A DNA stretch of 38,301 nucleotides. It comes from an uncultured Lachnospiraceae bacterium. GTDB taxonomy: Bacteria; Bacillota; Clostridia; Lachnospirales; Lachnospiraceae. Shown in pieces: positions 33,162 to 38,301 of this stretch (positions are counted from its first letter, which is position 1; each line of letters begins with the position of its first letter). The DNA is taken from the NCBI GenBank assembly GCA_958402795.1, contig CATXUX010000033.1:1-38301 (forward strand), written 5' to 3'. The notes beneath the pieces are model-generated. The model was not told the DNA's origin and did no database searches. It saw only the letters and a list, made by a program, of their open reading frames with translations. The position numbers were made by a program, and so were the translations under genes.

Positions 33162-33173
33162 GTTCTAAAGAAC
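33162..33173. promoter_or_regulatory. Third operator copy, perfect palindrome
   Basis: GTTCT-AA-AGAAC is a perfect inverted repeat 30 bases upstream of the next gene. It matches the sites in front of the XRE repressor, so the same repressor probably controls both transcription units. Confidence 0.6.
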
Positions 33174-33202
33174 AAGTACAAACTCTAACGGAGGATGAAA
33201 TT

Positions 33203-33451
33203 ATGAATTTCCAAAAGATTCTGAAACAAGTTGCCACCGAAAATAATACGACACCAGAAGATGTTTACCGTGAGATGCAGATAGCTCTTGCAGATGCATA
33301 CAGCCACAAGGATGACACACAGGAGTCTCAGGCACTATGGAAGGAAATGGGCTTTGATAAAAGATGCCCCTCACCAGAGCAATTCATCAAAAAGTCGGCT
33401 CAAAAACTGCGTGGTGATCTCGGAATGTCTATCTGGAGGAGGCGATCATGA
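33203..33451 (+). CDS. Small helical hypothetical protein
   Basis: 82 residues. ATG at 33203 follows GGAGG by eight bases. The sequence F-Q-K-I-L-K-Q-V-A-T-E-N-N-T-T-P-E-D-V-Y-R-E-M-Q reads like a short HTH. The middle (A-L-W-K-E-M-G, P-S-P-E-Q-F-I-K-K) resembles small proteins of gut Clostridia sometimes annotated as Spo0A C-terminal-like. I cannot assign a function. Its stop overlaps the next start by four bases, so the pair is coupled. Confidence 0.75.
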   Translation: MNFQKILKQVATENNTTPEDVYREMQIALADAYSHKDDTQESQALWKEMGFDKRCPSPEQFIKKSAQKLRGDLGMSIWRRRS

Positions 33452-34149
33452 AGAAAGTGTGTTTTGTAGCGGATCGCTTTTTCTGGGAAGAGGAAATGGG
33501 CGATTTGTTATATCAGGAAATCAATAAAATTTCAAATGAGGATCGCGTCGTTGAGTTCTATTTTCATACTTGCCACGAGATTTTTGCACAAAAGGCAGTC
33601 GCCTGTATCCAGAAATTGCGTAGGGAGCGACCGGAAAAACATCTGTCAATAATAGCCATTATCGATCCCTTGAGGTGGGGAGAGGATAAGTTTAATGAGG
33701 AAATCCCATTTCGCCACGATCAATTCCCCCGTGGTAGTGTTGACCGGATTGACTTTGCTCCCGCATTTGACGGTAAATGTGAGAAAGACGAAAGGCGCTT
33801 CATTCAACACTTTTATAAAATTGACCGCTGGCTTTACCATCAATGTGATGACATGATTGCCTATTATTATGACAATCTTCCAAATATTACGCAAAGAACC
33901 GCCAGAACTGCTACATCCGGAAACTCCAGACCGGCACTACATCATCTTTATCTGCCAAAAACCAAAGACAGGATTGACATCCTAATCGAGCAGCTTCCCG
34001 AACGGGAGAGAAACGCCGTGTTGGCGATTAACAGTGGTACAACCTATCGGCAGCTTGCTGAACAATTAGGCGTATCTTATAACCGCGCACAGCAGTTGGT
34101 AAACAGAGGCGAACTGCAAATCCGCAGATGGCTGCGGCAAAGCTCCTGA
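33448..34149 (+). CDS. SLOG-like sensor fused to sigma-70 region 4 HTH
   Basis: 233 residues, ATG at 33448 after GGAGGCGATC. Residues 1-150 look like a SLOG/YspA-type Rossmann domain: M-K-K-V-C-F-V-A-D-R-F-F at the N-terminus, a central helix-strand repeat, and D-R-W-L-Y-H-Q-C-D-D-M-I-A-Y-Y-Y near 125-140. SLOG domains bind nucleotides or ADP-ribose-like ligands. Residues 175-230 are a sigma region 4 HTH (L-P-E-R-E-R-N-A-V-L, then T-Y-R-Q-L-A-E-Q-L-G-V-S). There is no sigma region 2, so it is probably a ligand-responsive regulator rather than a sigma factor. It is controlled by the upstream operator and coupled to the gene before it. Confidence 0.75.
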   Translation: MKKVCFVADRFFWEEEMGDLLYQEINKISNEDRVVEFYFHTCHEIFAQKAVACIQKLRRERPEKHLSIIAIIDPLRWGEDKFNEEIPFRHDQFPRGSVDRIDFAPAFDGKCEKDERRFIQHFYKIDRWLYHQCDDMIAYYYDNLPNITQRTARTATSGNSRPALHHLYLPKTKDRIDILIEQLPERERNAVLAINSGTTYRQLAEQLGVSYNRAQQLVNRGELQIRRWLRQSS

Positions 34150-34163
34150 TAGCAGTTCATACA

Positions 34164-34204
34164 CAAAAAACGCCCCGGACGACCAATTACAGTCAATCCG
34201 GGGC
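34164..34204. terminator. Terminator between convergent regulator and relaxase genes
   Basis: GCCCCGGA and TCCGGGGC pair over a 17-base loop. On the minus strand GTTTTTT follows, ending the relaxase transcript. For the plus strand it lies 14 bases after the SLOG-sigma4 stop but lacks a clear T run. Confidence 0.7.
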
Positions 34205-34212
34205 ATTCATGC

Positions 34213-35622
34213 TTATCTTTGAGTTTCTTCTTTTCTCTTTTCTTCCTGAGCCTTTTCTTCTTCCTGACGAGTCAGATTCAAGAATTGCTCCACATTTTTT
34301 TCCGCTTTTAAATAGTCCTGCATCTCAGCCCGTGCATTCCGGTATTGTGTGTAGGCGGATTTCTTGTCTGCCAGAACTTCGGCATATTCTGCTGATAAGT
34401 CCTTTACCTTTGGAAGTTTCTTGATTTCCAATTCGTTAAAGGCATCCTTTGCTGCTTTGTGCAGGGTTATTGCTTCCCGGTGGGATTCATAAAATTTTCT
34501 GCTGTATCCAGACTTACGGTAATCTACATATACATCCTTTGTTTTGGCATAGTTGATGATGTGTTTTTTCAGGGAAGCAATCTCCACCAGACGTTTTTCT
34601 GCCGTCTTGATTTTTTCATCCAGTTGGTCGAAGCGTTCTGTTGACTGTTTCGTTTTCTCATGAAGCTGGTCGATATTCTCAATTCCATGCTCACGAAGGA
34701 AAATCATGGTCTGCGCCATTTGTTTCAGATTATAGACCGTAGCCCATCGCTGATAGCCGCTTCCTTTTGCCTGAAGTCTGGCGTCAATATCTAACAGCAG
34801 ATTCAGACGTTTCTGGCTAACAGACTGTTTATTCTTGCTGCGGATACGGTGTTCTTTTTCACCCAAAATGACAGCACGGATTTCTTCCTCTGCGTATCCA
34901 TCTCCCAAAGAGCGGAACCGCAAAAAACGATCCTGTCCTGCCTTCCAGAGCGCCGTGTGTTTGCCTCGCTTGCAGGTATAGCCGTCCTGTTCCAGAAGTC
35001 GAAGAAATTCTTCAAAATCCTTTGGTTTCTTTAGAAGCGCCTGATCGATAGCCTGCCGGATTTCATCACGAAAGCAGTGCCGCTTCGGATAAGTGGTTCG
35101 TTTGACACGCTCTTTGTATGGTTTCTTCTCAATAATAGACAGCCCATGCTCCACACAAATGATGTCGCTGACCTTCTGAAGAGCAAGGCCGGAGTTATGG
35201 AAGTCACGAAATTTACGCTTGCAGTCCAGCGAAGTGGAATTGAAAACGATATGATTATGGATGTGGGCACGGTCTGTGTGAGTTGCTACTAAAAAAGCGT
35301 GTTTTCCTTTGGTGAACCGCAGCCCCAGTTCATAACCAACCCGGTTGGCTTCCTCCGGTGTAATCTCACCCGGTTTGAAGGACTGACGAATCTGATAGGC
35401 AATCACATCATTTTGCTGCCGTCTGCCGGTGATGTGGAGATATTGTCGCTTAGCCAGAAGAAATTCCTCGTCTGCCGTCATGGGATCGCATTCATATCCG
35501 CTCACCAGTTCGCCTTTTTCCGTCTTTTCCGGATTCTGAGCATAATCAGTCCGGTCGCGCAGGCACTGTGCAATGGTCTTCCCTTTGTTGATATGCAATG
35601 CAATCAGTCTTGTTGCCGCCAT
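34213..35622 (-). CDS. Relaxase/mobilisation nuclease (MobP-like)
   Basis: 469 residues. The N-terminal relaxase domain has a likely catalytic Tyr in R-T-D-Y-A-Q near residue 27 and the metal-binding H-T-D-R-A-H-I-H-N-H near 122-131 (HUH type). About 250 residues of coiled coil and a charged tail follow. It resembles the relaxase of Tn1549/CTn-type elements. It nicks oriT and pilots the transferred strand. ATG at 35622, ten bases after GGGGAGG. MobC is encoded upstream, with a CD1845-like gene and a terminator in between. Confidence 0.92.
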   Translation of the reverse strand: MAATRLIALHINKGKTIAQCLRDRTDYAQNPEKTEKGELVSGYECDPMTADEEFLLAKRQYLHITGRRQQNDVIAYQIRQSFKPGEITPEEANRVGYELGLRFTKGKHAFLVATHTDRAHIHNHIVFNSTSLDCKRKFRDFHNSGLALQKVSDIICVEHGLSIIEKKPYKERVKRTTYPKRHCFRDEIRQAIDQALLKKPKDFEEFLRLLEQDGYTCKRGKHTALWKAGQDRFLRFRSLGDGYAEEEIRAVILGEKEHRIRSKNKQSVSQKRLNLLLDIDARLQAKGSGYQRWATVYNLKQMAQTMIFLREHGIENIDQLHEKTKQSTERFDQLDEKIKTAEKRLVEIASLKKHIINYAKTKDVYVDYRKSGYSRKFYESHREAITLHKAAKDAFNELEIKKLPKVKDLSAEYAEVLADKKSAYTQYRNARAEMQDYLKAEKNVEQFLNLTRQEEEKAQEEKRKEETQR

Positions 35623-35645
35623 AGCTCACCGTCCTCCCCATAACT

Positions 35646-35693
35646 AAAAAGAAGGCAGACCGTTCCGCTCATTTCTTGCGGAGCAGCCTGCCC
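35646..35693 (-). terminator. Terminator after the CD1845-like gene
   Basis: On the minus strand GGCAG and CTGCC form the outer stem and GCTCCGC pairs with GCGGAAC (one mismatch) inside, followed by TTCTTTTT. It separates the membrane-protein gene from the relaxase. Confidence 0.65.
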
Positions 35694-35706
35694 GAAACAT
35701 TTTATT

Positions 35707-36006
35707 TTATGAATGTACAAAGCCCACCAGAGAATCCTTCATCCCGTTCAGGGCTGTCTCGATCACTACGGCAAAGAACATGGCGGCTACACATAGAATT
35801 TCCAGAACGACCAGAATTGCCACCGAAGTCCACATCTGCTGTACAGCCGAATAAATCCCGCATCCGAGTATAAACAGCATCAGAGGCCCCATTACATAAG
35901 CTGACAGGTTGGTTACAAGTTTTATCAAAAGAGCCGCTGCCATCAAAATCAGAATGATGGGCAGTGCCAGTAGCTTAAAGGGGAGTTTTATGAATTTCAT
36001 CACCAT
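35707..36006 (-). CDS. CD1845-like small membrane protein
   Basis: 99 residues from the ATG at 36006, behind AAGGCGGTGA. Two or three hydrophobic helices are evident: L-A-L-P-I-I-L-I-L-M-A-A-A-L-L-I, M-G-P-L-M-L-F-I-L-G-C-G-I, and V-A-I-L-V-V-L-E-I-L-C-V-A-A-M-F-F. It matches my memory of the CD1845 family that sits beside the relaxase in Tn1549-like elements. Probably a cytoplasmic-membrane component of conjugation. Role unproven. Confidence 0.75.
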   Translation of the reverse strand: MVMKFIKLPFKLLALPIILILMAAALLIKLVTNLSAYVMGPLMLFILGCGIYSAVQQMWTSVAILVVLEILCVAAMFFAVVIETALNGMKDSLVGFVHS

Positions 36007-36130
36007 GCTCACCGCCTTTCTTTCTACTTAATATTATATCGGTTTGCATTTACTCAGGCAAGGATATAAAGGTGATCTATGCTGTAAAAGTGATAATTGT
36101 TTATCTCATCACCAAACAGGAAATTATTAG

Positions 36131-36442
36131 CTAGAAATTGATATAAGGCAATCCAATATATTCCTTAGGCAAATTCTCTTCACCGTATACATCCGTAAGA
36201 GTTGCAATCAACGTTGACTGCTCATCACAAATGTATTGATTGAGATAATCTATAAAATCTTTTTCGTCATAGCATACACCGACTGTATCGCCCATTTGGA
36301 CACGAAACTTTGCTGCTTCAGGGCTTTGATATAGCCAATTACAGCAAAATTCCAAACAATATTTTTGTAGATTATTTGCCACTTTATCCGGAACAGAAAA
36401 CACACTTATCTCACCATCTGCACTTAACAAAACATATTTCAT
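36131..36442 (-). CDS. Hypothetical protein in the mobilisation region
   Basis: About 103 residues from the ATG at 36442 (M-K-Y-V-L-L-S-A-D-G-E-I-S-V-F). A start five codons earlier is possible and neither has a strong ribosome binding site. The protein is acidic and mixed alpha/beta, with C-L-E-F-C-C-N-W and a C-terminal Y-I-G-L-P-Y-I-N-F. Not recognised. GC is lower than its neighbours, and it lies alone between AT-rich gaps, which suggests later insertion. Confidence 0.65.
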   Translation of the reverse strand: MKYVLLSADGEISVFSVPDKVANNLQKYCLEFCCNWLYQSPEAAKFRVQMGDTVGVCYDEKDFIDYLNQYICDEQSTLIATLTDVYGEENLPKEYIGLPYINF

Positions 36443-36457
36443 AGAGTACACATCCAA

Positions 36458-36586
36458 TTCAGATTTGTTGTTATCTTATAAAAGAAGTATACAGAAAATA
36501 GGCAAATAAGTCTATCCAAATCACAAGTGGTATTCTGCAATTATGTTTCAGGCGTTTCTTTCTGCGAAACACCTGATATGGCTGAT
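36458..36586. other. AT-rich gap next to mobC with hairpin; oriT candidate
   Basis: Between mobC and the hypothetical gene. CAGG-c-GTTTC pairs with GAAAC-a-CCTG (36549-36575), with no T run on either side, so it is not a terminator. A neighbouring GTGGTATTCTGCAAT sequence lies to its left. Hairpin plus adjacent single-copy sequence beside mobC is where oriT often lies. This is positional inference only. Confidence 0.3.
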
Positions 36587-36922
36587 TCACGAAATGCTGG
36601 CCAGTCGTACCAGCAGCACTTTTGCTGCCTGCCACAAATCATCCAGCCGCACCTGTAAATCCTGAATGTCAGCCAGGTAAATACTCCCGGTTTCATTCGC
36701 TTTCTTTGCATACTGATTCAGATTATTACTGCAGATGCGCAGCAGCCGGATCAGCTCTTTCAAGTCTTGTAAATCCAGCTTCACACAGTAGCCATCCAGT
36801 GCCATTTTACGGATGTAGGCACTCATATTCATTACACCCAGCTCGTCCATTTTTGCCCGGATACGCTCACGGTCTGCTTTTGAAACCCGCAGGATAATCG
36901 TATCATTCAGTTTTTCCATCAT
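36587..36922 (-). CDS. mobC: MobC-like relaxosome accessory protein
   Basis: 111 residues. The N-terminal ribbon-helix-helix-like part (I-I-L-R-V-S-K-A-D-R-E-R-I-R-A-K-M) is followed by M-S-A-Y-I-R-K-M-A-L-D-G-Y and a helical L-L-R-I-C-S-N-N-L-N-Q-Y-A-K, the usual MobC pattern. It assists the relaxase by opening DNA around the nick site. ATG at 36922 overlaps the upstream helicase stop by four bases, so it was co-translated with the helicase before that gene was split. Confidence 0.88.
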   Translation of the reverse strand: MMEKLNDTIILRVSKADRERIRAKMDELGVMNMSAYIRKMALDGYCVKLDLQDLKELIRLLRICSNNLNQYAKKANETGSIYLADIQDLQVRLDDLWQAAKVLLVRLASIS

Positions 36923-37902
36923 CGCACCTCTTCTTGTTCCGTATGCCGTTTGGGCGCTTCACCGACTATCGCTGCTTTTGCCTTTAAATCTGCCAACACA
37001 GAAGAACGGCCTTCCGGCTCTGTTACTTCCTCCTCTATGCCGTGATTGTCCATATTGAGGGCGGCGTCCAGTTCAGCCAGCCGTGCGCTTTTCTCAGCCA
37101 GTTCCGCTTCCTGGGGGAAGGGCTTGCCAAGCTCTGCCTTCGCCGCTTCCTGCTGATTGTGCAGGTTTTCCAGCTGTACCTGCGCCTTTTCTTTACGGCC
37201 CTCCAAACCGGCGAGCGTATTATCCATACGAGTGAAATTTCCTCTGGCATCTGTTCCCAACGTAACCGTATGGGTCATGGAGCCTTTCAGCGCAATCTCG
37301 TATTCCTGGCTGAGGCTGTTGTACGAAAGTTCCATGGAAAAACCACGGTACGTTCCCAGCGCCACCGGCTCCATGCCAGTATAGCTCTTGCAGGCTGCCA
37401 GAATCGCCTCACCTGCCAATTCCTTTTCAGAGAATGTGCGTCCCTGAATCTCCGCGCCGACAAATCCCTCTTTCGGAAGAGGATGTGCTGTCACGGTCTG
37501 CATATCGGCTTCAAATCCCTGAATAAAGCCGCGCTGTTTTTCCATCTCTGCTGGGAAATACTTTAACAGGCGGTCTTCCAGCCGGTACTGCTGGCTCTGA
37601 TGGTCAGATTTCAGCACTTTCAGACGCGCCACATCAATATCCAAGTCCATCTTTTCCTTGATCCGGCTGTCACCGGCGCACAGTGCTTTGATCTCCGCAT
37701 AGCTGAGTGCCTGCTCATCCACATCGTCACAGGCTCGCACCGGCGATTTGCTGGTCATAATCTGCGAAATAAATTTCTGCTTGTTCTCCAGCGTTTGGTA
37801 AAGGTAAGCGTCAAAAGTGCCTTCCGTCACATACTGGTAGATCTGAACCTCTTTGTTTCGGTTGCCCTGGCGGATGATACGCCCATTTCTCTGTGTCATA
37901 TC
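36919..37902 (-). pseudogene. C-terminal part of large SNF2-type ICE helicase, 5' part cut off
   Basis: The frame begins at D-M-T-Q-R-N-G-R-I-I-R-Q-G-N, which is helicase motif VI. It continues through Y-Q-Y-V-T-E-G-T-F-D-A-Y-L-Y-Q, I-M-T-S-K-S-P-V-R, and a coiled coil, 327 residues in all. The intact proteins in CTn-like elements are very large (over 2000 residues, with methylase and helicase domains). Everything before motif VI is missing; an in-frame stop lies four codons upstream (37911-37909). An ATG at 37899 could in principle give a truncated product, but no function as a helicase is possible. The break coincides with the end of another recombinase gene. Confidence 0.88.
37901..37902. 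other. Putative attachment junction of the nested element (GA core)
   Basis: On the minus strand the bases GA at 37902-37901 are shared by the recombinase stop codon TGA and the helicase codon GAT of D-M-T-Q-R. To one side all codons fit the recombinase; to the other all fit the helicase. The context GA-T-ATGA matches that of the left junction (GA-C-ATGA). Confidence 0.6.
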
Positions 37903-38301
37903 AGTCGGTCATTTTTTGCGGACAGTTCATACATGCTATCCTTTTCTGTTCTCTGCTCCTGCGTTTGCTCTCGTTTGATTTCTCCCTCCGTATCTTCTTG
38001 GCACAAGCAGGACAATACCTTGATGCACCAGAGCCCGGGACATATTCAACGCCGCACACCGTACAATTTTTAGCGGGCATTGCTGCCCACCGTTTTGTAG
38101 GTATGATATGTAATTCATCGACAAAGCCGATGAATTTATAGTAAATCTTGATTTCCTGCTTCACTGTTCCGTCTGCCATCTTCTCACGCTCCGAAACAAG
38201 TATCTTGTCTATGAGTGCGTTTATAACTGTTGCATCCAGTTCTTTTAAGCCTTGATAATTTCGGATAAGGGCGAGGAAGTCACGGATTCCCCGTGATTTC
38301 T
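37901..38301 (-). CDS. Large serine recombinase, C-terminal end (partial) of the nested element
   Basis: The frame enters at the right edge and runs to TGA at 37901. F-L-A-L-I-R-N-Y-Q-G-L-K-E-L-D, then L-I-D-K-I-L-V and I-K-I-Y-Y-K-F-I-G are the DUF4368-type end of a Tn4451/TnpX-like recombinase. An unusual Cys-rich tail follows: C-T-V-C-G, Y-C-P-A-C, then a Lys/Arg stretch and a final C-M-N-C. Its stop codon lies on the junction with the split helicase gene, so the recombinase sits at the extreme end of its own element, as is typical. The N-terminus lies outside the window. Confidence 0.85.
   Translation of the reverse strand, partial: KSRGIRDFLALIRNYQGLKELDATVINALIDKILVSEREKMADGTVKQEIKIYYKFIGFVDELHIIPTKRWAAMPAKNCTVCGVEYVPGSGASRYCPACAKKIRREKSNESKRRSREQKRIACMNCPQKMTD

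Larger units (their letters stand above)
400..37902. mobile_element. Integrative/mobilizable element, itself interrupted at its right side
   Basis: This span holds three tandem large serine recombinases at one end, a ParB-like/DUF6551/DUF6870 cluster, SOS-type regulation genes, an 18 kb defence cargo, and a relaxase, MobC, CD1845-like protein and SNF2-helicase remnant at the other. No type IV secretion genes (VirB4, VirB6, VirD4) are visible, so it is either a mobilizable element or part of a larger ICE continuing past the right edge. The left limit is a split recombinase gene at 400. The right limit given here (37902) is where another recombinase-bearing element enters the helicase gene. It is not necessarily this element's true end. 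Confidence 0.6.

Noticed and set aside
1..38301. CRISPR arrays, tRNA or rRNA genes
   Set aside because: No regularly spaced repeats and no tRNA-like or rRNA-like stretches were seen on reading. Small tRNA genes could be missed without a covariance search.

Overview
The window looks like part of a mobile genetic element from a gut-type Firmicute (class Clostridia, probably Lachnospiraceae/Oscillospiraceae). The basis is tandem large serine recombinases, DUF6551/DUF6870-type small proteins, a Tn1549/CTn-like relaxase with MobC and a CD1845-like membrane protein, strong GGAGG ribosome binding sites, and about 40-50 % GC. Nearly all genes lie on the minus strand. No rRNA, tRNA or CRISPR array was seen. 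These family names come from reading the sequence, not from a database search.

Layout, left to right. 1-400: a fragment of a foreign serine recombinase gene, cut at its conserved D-M-S-R motif. 400-5814: three tandem large serine recombinases and a small distal gene, the integration/excision module. 5983-9488: DUF6870, DUF6551 and ParB-like proteins, a zinc ribbon, an unpaired MazF-type RNase, two possible micro-ORFs and an XRE regulator. 9868-11040: two zinc-ribbon proteins and a LexA-like self-cleaving repressor whose promoter carries a Gram-positive SOS box. 11063-29000: an ~18 kb defence cargo. 29057-29207: a run of hairpins. 29238-32454: YolD-like protein, Y-family DNA polymerase, an unknown small protein and a HipA-like kinase. 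32641-34149 (plus strand): XRE repressor, small protein, and a SLOG-like/sigma-region-4 fusion, with repeated operators. 34213-37902: relaxase, CD1845-like protein, unknown protein, MobC, and the C-terminal part of a large SNF2-type conjugation-associated helicase. The helicase gene is broken at 37902 by another recombinase-bearing element that runs off the right edge.

The defence cargo is the most interesting part. In transcription order it encodes a small HTH protein, an SNF2 helicase with a C-terminal DUF3883 domain, a DUF1156 DNA methyltransferase with an intact DPPY motif, a second DUF1156 protein in which DPPY has become ELPY and the SAM motif is altered, a DUF499 ATPase with an N-terminal HEPN domain that keeps R-x4-H, an unrecognised 249-residue protein, a Gabija-like pair (OLD nuclease plus UvrD-like helicase), a WYL regulator and an unknown protein. 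It starts at a near-consensus promoter and ends at a strong terminator. Copies of one 18-bp palindrome (16/18 identical, same central dinucleotide) sit at both ends. Removing what lies between them would place the LexA-like gene next to the YolD/Y-family polymerase genes, so the cargo may be a discrete module dropped into an SOS-responsive backbone.

Both outer junctions break a gene at GA followed by Y-A-T-G-A, which suggests nested integrations by serine recombinases with GA-type cores.
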